Shown here piece by piece: positions 1 to 9,072 of a stretch of 64,000 nucleotides of DNA. The stretch spans positions 1 through 64,000 of the forward strand of contig CAMIYC010000009.1 of NCBI GenBank assembly GCA_946402905.1, read 5' to 3'. The notes beneath the pieces are model-generated. The model made no database searches and was not told where the DNA came from. It worked only from the letters and a program-made list of their open reading frames with translations. Position numbers and translations under genes: made by a program. How positions within the stretch are numbered: the first letter of the stretch is position 1; each line of letters begins with the position of its first letter. The DNA is from an uncultured Prevotellaceae bacterium (GTDB taxonomy: Bacteria; Bacteroidota; Bacteroidia; Bacteroidales; Bacteroidaceae).

Positions 1-295
1 TGAGACTTTTTTTCGAAAATGACGAAAATTTTCGGGATTCTTGACATAAATCAAGCAAAAAGGCATTTTGGACGGCTAAAATCACTTCACAACCACTTTT
101 TTCCACCCTCCTGGCAGGCTCAAAACTGAGCACCAGACTTTTTAAAGTGACCCAATGAATAGACATCCTATAATAGACTCAATGAATTGACATATCTTTT
201 CACGGGAAAATGGGCTGATATCACTCCATAGTCATCTAAAACTTGAATAAATCATAAAAAAGACCGAATAATTTCTTTATTTCTTGGATAATATT

Positions 296-303
296 TATTT
301 TTG
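296..303 (+). promoter_or_regulatory. -7 box upstream of the BI-1 gene
   Basis: TATTTTTG fits the Bacteroidota TAnnTTTG -7 consensus. No clear TTTG lies 19 bp upstream (273-276 is TTCT), so the -33 half is weak. Transcription would start near 309, making the ATG at 312 practically leaderless and favouring a start at 348 or 384. The remaining bases 1-295 are AT-rich and show no gene or strong structure. Confidence 0.45.
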
Positions 304-383
304 CGTACAAAATGTGTCACTCGTTGCTGTTTGGCACTATTTTTGAAATGGAAAGAAGTAACACCAACTTAATACAAACAGAT

Positions 384-1124
384 ATGAAAGAAAGAGATTT
401 AGCATCAATTATCAGAGAGCAACAAAGCGGCATCAATGCCAGTGAGCGGTCAAGATATGCCTCCTCTGCCATGCCTGCACTCATGCGTAAAGTATACGTA
501 TGGATGACCCTGGCACTGAGCATCACCGGCCTGACAGCCTACTACGTGGCCAACTCCAGCCTGATATACACATTATATAATACCCCTGCCCTGCTGTGGG
601 GCCTGATTATCGGTGAACTGGCGCTGGTATTCGTGATCAGCGGCATGATCAACCGTTTGTCACTGACGACGGCCACCCTTCTCTTCGTGCTCTATTCCGT
701 GATCAACGGAGTCACGCTCTCGTCGATCTTCCTGGTATATACCATGACCTCCATCGCCAAAGTGTTCTTTATCACGGCAGGCACCTTTGGAGCCATGGCC
801 CTGATAGGCTATACCACGAAAAAAGACCTCAGCGGTATCGGCAAATTCGCGTTCATGGCACTCATCGGACTCATCATCGCCACACTGGTGAATGTGTTTT
901 TCGTCAAGAGCACGGGCTTTGACCTGCTGCTGAGCTATCTGGGCGTACTGATCTTCGTGGGCCTCACCGCCTACGACAGCCAGAAAATCAAACAGATGCT
1001 GATGGGTGCGGAATATGCCGACGAGACCTCGCAGAAGATAGCCCTCCTGGGTGCTCTTTCGTTGTACCTCGACTTCATCAACCTCTTCCTCTACCTGCTG
1101 AGGATCTTCGGCAACAGAGAATAG
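384..1124 (+). CDS. Bax inhibitor-1 (BI-1/YccA) family membrane protein
   Basis: An inner-membrane protein of about 246 residues with roughly seven hydrophobic segments, belonging by pattern to the BI-1/YccA (UPF0005) family. The C-terminal hallmark SLYLDFINLFLYLLR near the end and the central TAYDSQKIKQ segment are typical. Bacterial members are linked to membrane-protease modulation (YccA with FtsH) or calcium leak; its substrate here is unknown. The frame is open from an ATG at 312, and 348 is also possible. I chose 384 (MKERDL) because the -7 box at 296-303 leaves too little leader for 312 and an A-rich stretch precedes 384. It stands alone, with a rho-independent terminator 55 bp downstream. 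Confidence 0.85.
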   Translation: MKERDLASIIREQQSGINASERSRYASSAMPALMRKVYVWMTLALSITGLTAYYVANSSLIYTLYNTPALLWGLIIGELALVFVISGMINRLSLTTATLLFVLYSVINGVTLSSIFLVYTMTSIAKVFFITAGTFGAMALIGYTTKKDLSGIGKFAFMALIGLIIATLVNVFFVKSTGFDLLLSYLGVLIFVGLTAYDSQKIKQMLMGAEYADETSQKIALLGALSLYLDFINLFLYLLRIFGNRE

Positions 1125-1179
1125 GATGTAAACCTTTGAGCAACAATTCTTCAAAAAACTTCAATCCAAAATATGATCA

Positions 1180-1207
1180 GGCGCGGCTTTTATGCCGCGC
1201 CTTTTTT
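1180..1207 (+). terminator. Rho-independent terminator after the BI-1 gene
   Basis: A perfect 8-bp GC stem (GGCGCGGC / GCCGCGCC) with a 6-nt loop TTTTAT is followed directly by six T residues. It separates the BI-1 gene from the arginine operon. Confidence 0.9.
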
Positions 1208-1279
1208 GCAAACAAATGCAAAAAGCTTCATAAAAAAAGGCACTCAAATGCTGTTTTTCTAATTTTTTCGTATAAATAT

Positions 1280-1310
1280 TTTGTTATTTGCATACAATCA
1301 TCTAATTTTG
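1280..1310 (+). promoter_or_regulatory. Promoter of the argR-led operon
   Basis: TTTG at 1280-1283 and TAATTTTG at 1303-1310 are separated by exactly 19 bp, the Bacteroidota -33/-7 consensus layout. The predicted start near 1316 leaves a leader of about 23 nt before the argR ATG. AT-rich sequence around it could hold ARG boxes, but I could not define one. Confidence 0.75.
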
Positions 1311-1338
1311 CACCAGGAAAAAGAATAATTATGCATCT

Positions 1339-1815
1339 ATGAAAATAAAGAACAGTAGAATGGAAGCCCTGAAGATGCTGATTTCGAGCAAGGAGCTGGG
1401 CAGTCAGGAAGAGGTGCTTCAGGCATTAGAGAAAGAAGGATTTAAGCTCACGCAGGCCACCCTGAGCCGTGACTTAAAGCAGCTGAAAGTGGCCAAGGCC
1501 GCCAGCATGAACGGTAAATATGTCTACGTCCTGCCCAACGACACGATGTACAAGCGCATCACCAAGCCCCGCTCAGCTACAGAAATGCTTAAAAGCTCAG
1601 GATTCATCTCCATCAATTTCTCCGGCAACATGGGAGTCATCAAGACCCGTCCCGGTTATGCCAGCAGCATCGCCTACAACATCGACAACAGCGAGATACC
1701 CTCTATCATCGGCACAATAGCCGGAGACGACACTATCTTCATTGTAATGAAGGAGAATGCCTCGAGAGACCAAGTGCTTGACGAGCTGAGTCAGATTATC
1801 AATGACATCCACTGA
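1339..1815 (+). CDS. argR: Arginine repressor ArgR
   Basis: A 158-residue transcription factor, normal length for ArgR/AhrC. The N-terminal half is the winged helix (SQEEVLQALEKEG, then TQATLSRDLKQLKVAK, about residues 22-55). The C-terminal half is the arginine-binding oligomerisation domain, with the GTIAGDDTIF motif near residues 125-134. ArgR hexamers bind arginine and repress biosynthesis operons. It is the first gene of the block running to argF', so autoregulation of the whole set is the natural inference. A good promoter lies just upstream and the start is the first ATG after it. Confidence 0.95.
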   Translation: MKIKNSRMEALKMLISSKELGSQEEVLQALEKEGFKLTQATLSRDLKQLKVAKAASMNGKYVYVLPNDTMYKRITKPRSATEMLKSSGFISINFSGNMGVIKTRPGYASSIAYNIDNSEIPSIIGTIAGDDTIFIVMKENASRDQVLDELSQIINDIH

Positions 1816-1869
1816 CTGCTGTCATCACCATTCACATCTATCAGGCAATAGCAAACAGACCCTATTTTT

Positions 1870-2499
1870 ATGTTATCACCATCAGAATTTGAAGATATAG
1901 AAGTCGTGGTGGCCGACGCCTCTCATGAGAAATATGTAGACACCATACTCGAAACCATCGCTGAAGCCGCCAAAGTGCGTGGCACAGGTATAGCCAAGCG
2001 CACCCATGAATACCTGGCGACAAAAATGAGAGAAGCCAAGGCCGTCATCGCACTGAAAGGCGACAGGCTGGCCGGATTCAGCTACATCGAGACCTGGGGC
2101 AACAAGCATTATGTGACCACCTCCGGACTCATCGTGCATCCCGACTTCAGGGGCAAAGGCGTGGCATGGCGCATCAAGGAGATGACCTTCACCCTCGCCC
2201 GCACACGCTGGCCCCACGCCAAGATATTCAGCCTCACCAGCGGTGCGGCAGTCATGACGATGAACACCCGCCTGGGCTACAAGCCCGTGACATTCGCCGA
2301 CCTCACCGACGACGAAGCCTTCTGGCGCGGCTGTGAAGGCTGTGTCAACGTAGACATCCTGCGTCGCACCGACCGCAAATACTGCATCTGCACGGCCATG
2401 CTCTATGACCCTGAAGAGCACCTGCCCGCCAAGATACCCACTGAGGTGCTGGAGCGGATTCAGCAGCTGGACAAAGAAGAGGCAAACAATGAAATTTAA
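1870..2499 (+). CDS. GNAT-family acyltransferase of the arginine operon
   Basis: A 209-residue GNAT acyltransferase. The acyl-CoA pyrophosphate-binding loop is visible as HPDFRGKGVAWRI near residues 93-105, and TRLGYKPV near 137 marks the end of the fold. The C-terminus is cysteine-containing (CEGC and CIC). It sits between argR and argG. Its place makes it a candidate for the first committed step, N-acylation of glutamate; because argF' here is of the succinylornithine type, succinyl-CoA may be the donor. That role is inference; only the GNAT fold is supported by sequence. It ends 13 nt before the chosen argG start. Confidence 0.75.
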   Translation: MLSPSEFEDIEVVVADASHEKYVDTILETIAEAAKVRGTGIAKRTHEYLATKMREAKAVIALKGDRLAGFSYIETWGNKHYVTTSGLIVHPDFRGKGVAWRIKEMTFTLARTRWPHAKIFSLTSGAAVMTMNTRLGYKPVTFADLTDDEAFWRGCEGCVNVDILRRTDRKYCICTAMLYDPEEHLPAKIPTEVLERIQQLDKEEANNEI

Positions 2500-2512
2500 A
2501 AAAACAAGAAAT

Positions 2513-3712
2513 ATGTCAAAGAAAAAAGTAGTAGTAGCATTCTCCGGAGGTCTCGACACGTCGTATACCGTGATGAGACTGGCCAATGAAGGATATGAGG
2601 TGTATGCCGCCTGTGCCAACACCGGCGGATTCAGTGACGAACAACTGAAAAAGAACGAAGCCAATGCCTATCTTCTTGGCGCCAAACAGTACGTCACGCT
2701 CGACGTCACCCAGGAGTATTATGACAAGTCGCTGAAATACATGATTTTCGGCAATGTGATGCGCAACAACTGCTATCCCATTTCCGTATCGTCCGAGCGC
2801 ATCTTCCAGGCCATCGCCATCGCACGCTATGCCAACGAGATAGGAGCCGACGCCATCGCTCATGGCTCCACCGGCGCCGGCAATGACCAGATCCGCTTCG
2901 ACATGACCTTCCTGGTGATGGCTCCCGGCGTGGAGATCATCACGCTCACCCGCGACCAGAAACTGTCCCGCCAGGAAGAGGTAGACTATCTCAACGAGCA
3001 CGGCTTCTCCGCCGACTTCGCCAAGCTCAAGTATTCCTACAATGTGGGCATCTGGGGCACCAGCATCTGTGGCGGCGAATTGCTCGACTCTGCCCAGGGG
3101 CTGCCCGAGGAGGCCTATCTGAAACATGTGACACGCCAGGAGGAATCGCTGCTGAGGATCACCTTTGAGAAAGGAGAGATCACTGCTGTCGACGGCGAGG
3201 CTTTCGACGACAAGATCAAAGCCATCCAGAAGATCGAGGAGACAGGCGCCGCATACGGCATCGGCCGCGACTGCAACGTGGGCGACACCATCATCGGCAT
3301 CAAGGGCCGGGTGGGCTTTGAGGCTGCAGCCCCCAAGCTCATCATCGAGGCCCACCGCCTGCTGGAGAAATACACCCTGAGCAAATGGCAGCAATACTGG
3401 AAAGACCAGGTAGCCAACTGGTATGGCATGTTCCTGCACGAGAGCCAATACCTGGAGCCCGTCATGCCCGACATCGAAGCCATGCTCACCAGCTCGCAAC
3501 GACATGTCAGCGGCACCGTCATCCTGCGCCTCAGACCGCTCGGCTTTGAGACCGTGGGCGTAGACTCTCCCGACGACCTGCTGAAATCAAAACTCGGCGA
3601 ATACGGCGAGATGCAGCACGGATGGACCTCTGAGGAGGCCAAAGGGTTTATCAAAGTGCTCAGCACCCCCCTGAGAGTATATTATGGCATTCACCCCGAC
3701 GAGAAGCGATAG
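2513..3712 (+). CDS. argG: Argininosuccinate synthase
   Basis: Joins citrulline and aspartate with ATP to argininosuccinate in the cytoplasm. About 399 residues. The ATP pyrophosphatase P-loop SGGLDTS is at residues 11-17, and AHGSTGAGNDQIRFD in the first half is the conserved nucleotide/substrate segment. I placed the start at the ATG at 2513 (MSKKKVVVAFSGG), which matches the family N-terminus. An in-frame ATG at 2489 overlaps the GNAT stop and would add eight basic residues. argC follows after 3 nt, so the genes are co-transcribed and probably translationally coupled. Confidence 0.95.
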   Translation: MSKKKVVVAFSGGLDTSYTVMRLANEGYEVYAACANTGGFSDEQLKKNEANAYLLGAKQYVTLDVTQEYYDKSLKYMIFGNVMRNNCYPISVSSERIFQAIAIARYANEIGADAIAHGSTGAGNDQIRFDMTFLVMAPGVEIITLTRDQKLSRQEEVDYLNEHGFSADFAKLKYSYNVGIWGTSICGGELLDSAQGLPEEAYLKHVTRQEESLLRITFEKGEITAVDGEAFDDKIKAIQKIEETGAAYGIGRDCNVGDTIIGIKGRVGFEAAAPKLIIEAHRLLEKYTLSKWQQYWKDQVANWYGMFLHESQYLEPVMPDIEAMLTSSQRHVSGTVILRLRPLGFETVGVDSPDDLLKSKLGEYGEMQHGWTSEEAKGFIKVLSTPLRVYYGIHPDEKR

Positions 3713-3715
3713 GAC

Positions 3716-4684
3716 ATGATCAGAATAGGTATCTTAGGCGGTGCAGGATACACCGCCGGCGAGCTGATACGCCTGCTCATCCACCATCCCGAAGCCGAGA
3801 TCGTGTTTGTCAACAGCGAAAGCAACGCAGGCAACCTCATCACCGACGTACACGAAGGACTCTACGGCGACACCGACCTGGTCTTCACCGACCAGATGCC
3901 CTTCGAAGACGTCGACGTGACCTTCTTCTGCTTCGGACACGGCAAGAGCGAGGCATTCATCCGTGAGCACCAACTGCCTGCCGACATGCGTATCATCGAC
4001 CTGGCCCAGGACTTCCGACTGGCCGCCCCGCACCATGACTATGTCTACGGCCTGCCTGAGATCAACCGCGACCAGATCGCCAAGGCACGCCACATCGCCA
4101 ATCCAGGCTGCTTCGCCACCTGCATACAACTCGGGCTTCTGCCCGCCGCCCGCATGGGTCTGCTCACGAGCGACGTGGCCGTCAACGCCATCACCGGCAG
4201 CACTGGCGCCGGACAGAAACCCAGCAGCACCACTCATTTCTCCTGGCGCGACAACAACCTGAGCATCTATAAGCCCTTCACCCACCAGCATGTGCCGGAG
4301 ATCAGGCAAAGCCTGTGCCAGGTGCAAGGGGCGCTCGACGCCGAGATCGACTTCATCCCCTACCGCGGCAATTTTCCCAGAGGCATCTTCTCCACACAGG
4401 TGGTGCGCACCGACGCCAGCATCGACGACATCGTCGAAGGCTACCGATCCTTCTATGCCCAGGCTCCTTTCACCCACTACGTGGACAAGGCCATCGACAT
4501 GAAACAAGTGGTCAACACCAACAAGGCACTCGTGCACTGTGAGAAATTCGGCGGCAAACTCCTCATCACCTCGTGCATAGACAACCTGCTCAAGGGAGCC
4601 GTAGGACAAGCCGTGCAAAACATGAACATTATGTTCGGCATTGACGAGACCGCCGGATTAAGACTCAAACCATCAGCATTTTAA
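3716..4684 (+). CDS. argC: N-acyl-gamma-glutamyl-phosphate reductase
   Basis: Reduces N-acyl-glutamyl phosphate to the semialdehyde with NADPH. 322 residues, normal for the shorter ArgC type. The N-terminal dinucleotide motif GILGGAGYTAGEL is at residues 5-17. The catalytic cysteine is Cys132 in ANPGCFATC, and ITGSTGAGQ follows. If the pathway is succinylated (see argF'), the true substrate would be N-succinyl-glutamyl phosphate. It lies 3 nt after argG and 2 nt before the aminotransferase gene. Confidence 0.95.
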   Translation: MIRIGILGGAGYTAGELIRLLIHHPEAEIVFVNSESNAGNLITDVHEGLYGDTDLVFTDQMPFEDVDVTFFCFGHGKSEAFIREHQLPADMRIIDLAQDFRLAAPHHDYVYGLPEINRDQIAKARHIANPGCFATCIQLGLLPAARMGLLTSDVAVNAITGSTGAGQKPSSTTHFSWRDNNLSIYKPFTHQHVPEIRQSLCQVQGALDAEIDFIPYRGNFPRGIFSTQVVRTDASIDDIVEGYRSFYAQAPFTHYVDKAIDMKQVVNTNKALVHCEKFGGKLLITSCIDNLLKGAVGQAVQNMNIMFGIDETAGLRLKPSAF

Positions 4685-4686
4685 TT

Positions 4687-5832
4687 ATGACTCTATACGA
4701 CGTATACCCCCTCTTCGACGTGAATATCGTCAAAGGAAAAGGATGCAAGGTGTGGGATGACCAAGGCCAGGAATACCTCGACCTCTACGGCGGACATGCC
4801 GTCATCAGCATCGGACACAGCCACCCACACTATATCGACGCCATCACCCGTCAGGCCAGCCTGCTGGGGTTCTACTCCAACTCCGTCATCAACACCCTGC
4901 AGCGCCAGCTCGCCACACGCCTGGGACGTGCCTGCGGCTATGACGACTATCAGCTGTTTCTCATCAACAGCGGGGCCGAGGCCAACGAAAACGCCCTCAA
5001 ACTGGCCTCCTTCCACACCGGACGCACCCGTGTGCTCTCCGCAGAGAAAGCCTTCCACGGGCGCACCTCACTCGCCGTGGAGGCCACCGACAACTCCAAG
5101 ATCATCGCGCCCATCAATGCCAACGGACATGTGACATACCTGCCGCTGAACGACCTGGAGGCATGGCAGCGCGAGCTCGCCAAGGGCGACGTGGCCGCCG
5201 TCATCATCGAGTGTATACAAGGCGTGGGAGGCATACGCATGGCCACCCCGGAGTTTGCACAGGGTCTGCAGGAGGCATGCCGGCAGCACGGCACCGTGCT
5301 CATCTGCGACGAGATACAGTGTGGCTATGGGCGCAGCGGCAAGTTCTTCGCCCACCAATGGCTCGGCATACAGCCTGACCTCATCAGCGTAGCCAAAGGC
5401 ATTGCCAACGGATTCCCCATGGGCGCGCTGCTCATCTCGCCACAGTTCAAACCCGTCTACGGACAGCTCGGCACCACATTCGGAGGCAACCATCTCGCAT
5501 GTGCGGCAGCACTGGCCGTGCTCGACGTGATCGAACAAGAGCATCTGGTGGAGAACGCCCATGAAGTGGGAGAATACCTGATCACACAGCTGCGCCAAAT
5601 GGCCGACGACCCCACCCTGCACATCACCGACGTGAGGGGGCGCGGACTCATGATCGGCATCGACCTCGACATTCCACACCGCGACCCGCGACGTCGGCTC
5701 GTCTTCGATGAGCACTGCTTCACAGGCTGTGCCTCGACCCATATCCTCAGGCTACTGCCACCGCTGTGCCTCAGCCGTGAAGAGGCAGACCTGTTCTTGT
5801 CAAAACTTAAAAAAACACTTCAAGCATCATGA
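4687..5832 (+). CDS. argD: Acyl-ornithine aminotransferase (class III PLP)
   Basis: A 381-residue class-III PLP aminotransferase that converts the acylated glutamate semialdehyde to acyl-ornithine. Visible motifs are NSGAEANENALK (residues 94-105), the cofactor aspartate in ICDEIQCGYGR (206-216), and the Schiff-base lysine K237 in SVAKGIANGFP. Position after argC and before proC supports the ArgD role. Succinyl-ornithine is the likely physiological product given the transcarbamylase type. Its stop overlaps the proC start by 4 nt. Confidence 0.9.
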   Translation: MTLYDVYPLFDVNIVKGKGCKVWDDQGQEYLDLYGGHAVISIGHSHPHYIDAITRQASLLGFYSNSVINTLQRQLATRLGRACGYDDYQLFLINSGAEANENALKLASFHTGRTRVLSAEKAFHGRTSLAVEATDNSKIIAPINANGHVTYLPLNDLEAWQRELAKGDVAAVIIECIQGVGGIRMATPEFAQGLQEACRQHGTVLICDEIQCGYGRSGKFFAHQWLGIQPDLISVAKGIANGFPMGALLISPQFKPVYGQLGTTFGGNHLACAAALAVLDVIEQEHLVENAHEVGEYLITQLRQMADDPTLHITDVRGRGLMIGIDLDIPHRDPRRRLVFDEHCFTGCASTHILRLLPPLCLSREEADLFLSKLKKTLQAS

Positions 5833-6617
5833 AAATAGCAGTCATCGGAGCAGGAGCCATGGGTGGAGCCACGGTGGAAGGCCTGCTCGAAAGCGATTTG
5901 TTCATCCCGTCCGACATCACCGTCGCCGACCCCGTCAAAGACACACGCGACAAGTTTGCCGACAGAGGCATATACGTCACACCCGATAACAACGAGGCGG
6001 CAGCCCGTGCCGACATCGTCATGGTAGTAGTCAAGCCATGGCTGGTGGAGCAAGTGCTCAAAGGCATCAAAGACACCCTCGACTACAGCCGCCAGATGCT
6101 CATCCTCACAGCGGCAGGCATCAAAAGCACACAAGTGACAGAATGGATGTCGAAAGACGGCGGGCAGATGCTGCCCTTATTCCTCGTGATCCCCAACATC
6201 GCCATCGCCTTCAAGGCATCCATGACATTCGTCGTGCCCATAGGCGCCACCCCACAGCAGACACATACCGTATGTGAGATATTCGACGACCTGGGCGAGA
6301 CACATGTCACCGAGGAACGGTTGCTGGGAGCAGGCACCGCCCTGGCCTCGTCGGGTATCGGATATGCCATGCGCTATATACGCGCCTCTTCCGAGGGTGG
6401 TGTCGAGATGGGATTCAAGGCTGCCGATGCCGTTAAGATCGTGCTCCAGACCTTCAAAGGTGCCGTCAGGCTCCTGCAGACCACCGGCGAGCATCCCGAG
6501 GCAGCCATCGACAAAGTGACCACCCCCGGCGGCATCACCATCCGCGGACTCAACGAGATGGAGAACGCCGGATTCACCTCTGCTGTCATCCGGGGACTGA
6601 AAGCTGGATTGGTTTAA
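5829..6617 (+). CDS. proC: Pyrroline-5-carboxylate reductase
   Basis: Last step of proline synthesis: NAD(P)H-dependent reduction of pyrroline-5-carboxylate. 262 residues. The Rossmann motif is IGAGAMGGA at residues 6-14. The C-terminal substrate region is recognisable as KVTTPGGITIRGLNEME, although the family more often has a threonine after GG. The ATGA overlap with argD implies coupled translation. A cluster of GC-rich palindromic repeats begins directly after the stop. Confidence 0.93.
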   Translation: MKIAVIGAGAMGGATVEGLLESDLFIPSDITVADPVKDTRDKFADRGIYVTPDNNEAAARADIVMVVVKPWLVEQVLKGIKDTLDYSRQMLILTAAGIKSTQVTEWMSKDGGQMLPLFLVIPNIAIAFKASMTFVVPIGATPQQTHTVCEIFDDLGETHVTEERLLGAGTALASSGIGYAMRYIRASSEGGVEMGFKAADAVKIVLQTFKGAVRLLQTTGEHPEAAIDKVTTPGGITIRGLNEMENAGFTSAVIRGLKAGLV

Positions 6618-6793
6618 CCCCTCCCTAACCCTCCCCGAGGGGAGGGGATCTAAACCCCACCCTAACCCTCCCCGAAGGGGAGGGGATCTGGATCCCTCCT
6701 TGGGGATTTTTGAGGGGAGGGGATTGTAACCCCACCCTAACCCTCCCCGAAGGGGAGGGGATCTGGACCCTCCTTGGGGCTTTTTGAGGGGGA
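6618..6793 (+). repeat. Cluster of CCCTCCCC palindromic repeats
   Basis: At least three units of the form CTAACCCTCCCC-GA(A)-GGGGAGGGGATCT occur in about 176 bp, joined by CTCCTTGGGG...TTTTTGAGGGG variants. Each unit is a near-perfect palindrome able to form a GC hairpin. The same family recurs at 45041-45088, 45666-45777, 46219-46333 and 51807-51840. It fills the gap between proC and the XRE/cupin gene and reaches to within about 50 bp of the latter's start. Confidence 0.85.
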
Positions 6794-6839
6794 TATGGAA
6801 GGCGAAAAGATAAAGACGAACAGTGAAATAATAATACGT

Positions 6840-7394
6840 ATGGACGAACAGATCAAACAAATAGGCGAGCGCCTGCGCGGACTGCGCGACGTGCTCGACA
6901 TCAGCATGGAGGAGATAGCATCCCTCTGTGGCATCAGTGTAGACAAATACCAACGGATGGAGAGCGGAGAGAGTGAACTCTCCGTGGCCAACCTACAGAA
7001 AATAGCCAAGCAATATGGAGTGTCGCTCGACGTACTGATGTTTGGTGAGGAGCCCAAGATGAGCAGCTATTTCCTCACCCGCAAAGGTCAGGGCAAAAAC
7101 GTAGAGCGGCGCACGGCTTACAATTACGAGAGTCTGGCGAGCGGTTTCCGCGGAAGGAAAGCCGACCCGTTCATCGTGACCGTAGCCCCTAAGCCTGCCG
7201 ACACGCCCCGCGAGATGAACTCGCATAGCGGACAGGAATTCAACATGGTGCTCGAAGGCAAGATGGAACTCACCATCGGCACCAAGTCGCTCATCCTCAA
7301 CGAGGGCGACTCCATCTACTTCGACGCTACTCACCCCCACGGCATGCGCGCTCTCGACGAGAAGCCTGTCAGATTTTTAGCCATCATTTTCTAA
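6840..7394 (+). CDS. XRE-type HTH regulator with C-terminal cupin
   Basis: About 184 residues. An N-terminal helix-turn-helix (GERLRGLRDVLDIS, then ISVDKYQRMESGESELS) is joined to a C-terminal cupin with the small-molecule pocket signature GQEFNMVLEGKMELTIG and a late HPHGMRAL. HTH-cupin proteins sense a small ligand and control a neighbouring gene. The acyl-CoA synthetase gene 19 nt downstream is the obvious candidate. I chose the ATG at 6840 because MDEQIKQIGERL matches the family N-terminus; an in-frame ATG at 6795 would add 15 residues, and a TTG at 6774 lies inside the repeats. Confidence 0.85.
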   Translation: MDEQIKQIGERLRGLRDVLDISMEEIASLCGISVDKYQRMESGESELSVANLQKIAKQYGVSLDVLMFGEEPKMSSYFLTRKGQGKNVERRTAYNYESLASGFRGRKADPFIVTVAPKPADTPREMNSHSGQEFNMVLEGKMELTIGTKSLILNEGDSIYFDATHPHGMRALDEKPVRFLAIIF

Positions 7395-7413
7395 CAACCA
7401 TCAACCCAAAAAT

Positions 7414-9072
7414 ATGGTAGAAAGATTTCTTACGCAGACCACCTTCTCTTCAGTGGAAGACTTCAAGAAGAACCTGCATTTCAACATCAAGGAGAACTTC
7501 AATTTCGCCTATGACGTCGTAGACCAATGGGCATTGGAACAACCCGGAAAACTCGCCCTGCTCTGGACCAACGACAAAGGGGCAGAGATAAGACTGTCGT
7601 TCGGCGAGCTCAAGGCACGCAGCGACCAGGCCGCAGCCTATCTCCAGTCGCTGGGCATCGGACACGGCGACATGGTGATGCTGATCCAAAAGCGCCGGCT
7701 GGAGTGGTGGATCACCATGCTGGCACTCTGCAAACTCGGAGCCGTGGCCATACCCGCCACCCACATGCTCACCAAGCACGACATCGTATACCGCAACACG
7801 CGGGCGTCGGTCAAAGCCATCATCTGCGTGGGCGAAGAGTATGTCTTGAGCCAGATACAGGCCGCCATGCCCGAGAGCCCCACCGTGAAGGTGCTGGTGA
7901 GCATCGGGCCCACGGTGCCAGAAGGTTTCCACGACTGGCACAAAGAGATTGCCGGCGCACCGGCTTTCGTACGCCCCGAACACGTCAACACCAACTCCGA
8001 CACCATGCTGATGTATTTCACCAGCGGCACCAGCGGCGAGCCCAAGATGGTGGCGCACGACTTCCTCTACGCCCTGGGGCATCTCACCACCGGGGTCTTC
8101 TGGCACAACCTGAGCGAAGACAGCATACATCTCACCGTGGCCGACACCGGCTGGGGCAAGGCCGTCTGGGGCAAATTCTACGGACAGTGGTTTGCCGGAG
8201 CTGCCGTCTTCGTCTACGACCACGAGAAATTCTCCGCCGACAACATGCTGCGACAGATGGAGAAATACCACATCACCTCATTCTGCGCACCGCCCACTGT
8301 ATACCGGTTCCTCATTCGTGAAGACATCACCAAATACGACTTGAGCGCACTGCGCTACTGCTGCACCGCCGGCGAGGCACTCAACGCTGCTGTCTACGAC
8401 AAGTTCTACGAGCTCACCGGCATCCGCCTCATGGAAGGGTTCGGGCAGACCGAGACCACGATGACCCTGGGCACCATGCCCTGGATGGCCCCGAAGCCCG
8501 GCTCCATGGGCATGCCCAACCCACAATACGACATCGACCTCATCAAGCCCGACGGCACCCCCTGCGAGGACGGAGAGAAAGGCGAGATCGTGGTGCGCAT
8601 CGGTGACCGCAAGCCCATCGGCCTCTTCAAGGAATACTACCGCGACGAACAACTCACGCGCGAGGCTTGGCACGACGGCATCTACCACACCGGCGACGTG
8701 GCATGGCGCGACGAAGACGGCTACTACTGGTTTGAAGGCCGTATCGACGATGTCATCAAGAGCAGTGGCTACCGCATCGGTCCGTTTGAGGTGGAAAGCG
8801 CACTGATGACACACCCCGCCGTCGTGGAATGTGCCATCACCGGTGTGCCCGACGATATCCGCGGCATGGTGGTCAAGGCTACCGTCATCCTGGGCAAGGA
8901 ATGGAAAGACAAAGCCGGCGACGCCCTGATCAAAGAATTGCAGAACCACGTGAAACGCGTGACAGCACCCTATAAATATCCGCGTATCATCGAATTCGTC
9001 GACGAACTGCCCAAGACCATCAGCGGCAAGATAAGACGAGTGGAGATACGCGACAAAGACAAGAACAAATGA
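7414..9072 (+). CDS. AMP-binding acyl-CoA synthetase
   Basis: A 552-residue member of the acyl-CoA synthetase superfamily. Visible are the phosphate loop FTSGTSGEPKM, the GFGQTETT segment, the hinge YHTGDVAWRDEDGY, IDDVIKSSGYRIGP, and the C-terminal catalytic lysine motif TISGKIRR. The overall pattern resembles medium-chain or acetyl/butyryl-type synthetases; the exact acid cannot be read from sequence. It is paired with the XRE/cupin regulator and its stop overlaps the proB start by 4 nt, so an acid-activating enzyme is embedded in an arginine/proline operon. Confidence 0.88.
   Translation: MVERFLTQTTFSSVEDFKKNLHFNIKENFNFAYDVVDQWALEQPGKLALLWTNDKGAEIRLSFGELKARSDQAAAYLQSLGIGHGDMVMLIQKRRLEWWITMLALCKLGAVAIPATHMLTKHDIVYRNTRASVKAIICVGEEYVLSQIQAAMPESPTVKVLVSIGPTVPEGFHDWHKEIAGAPAFVRPEHVNTNSDTMLMYFTSGTSGEPKMVAHDFLYALGHLTTGVFWHNLSEDSIHLTVADTGWGKAVWGKFYGQWFAGAAVFVYDHEKFSADNMLRQMEKYHITSFCAPPTVYRFLIREDITKYDLSALRYCCTAGEALNAAVYDKFYELTGIRLMEGFGQTETTMTLGTMPWMAPKPGSMGMPNPQYDIDLIKPDGTPCEDGEKGEIVVRIGDRKPIGLFKEYYRDEQLTREAWHDGIYHTGDVAWRDEDGYYWFEGRIDDVIKSSGYRIGPFEVESALMTHPAVVECAITGVPDDIRGMVVKATVILGKEWKDKAGDALIKELQNHVKRVTAPYKYPRIIEFVDELPKTISGKIRRVEIRDKDKNK

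Noticed and set aside
1136..1342. 68-codon frame downstream of the BI-1 gene
   Set aside because: It runs through the terminator hairpin and the argR promoter and shows no recognisable protein pattern.
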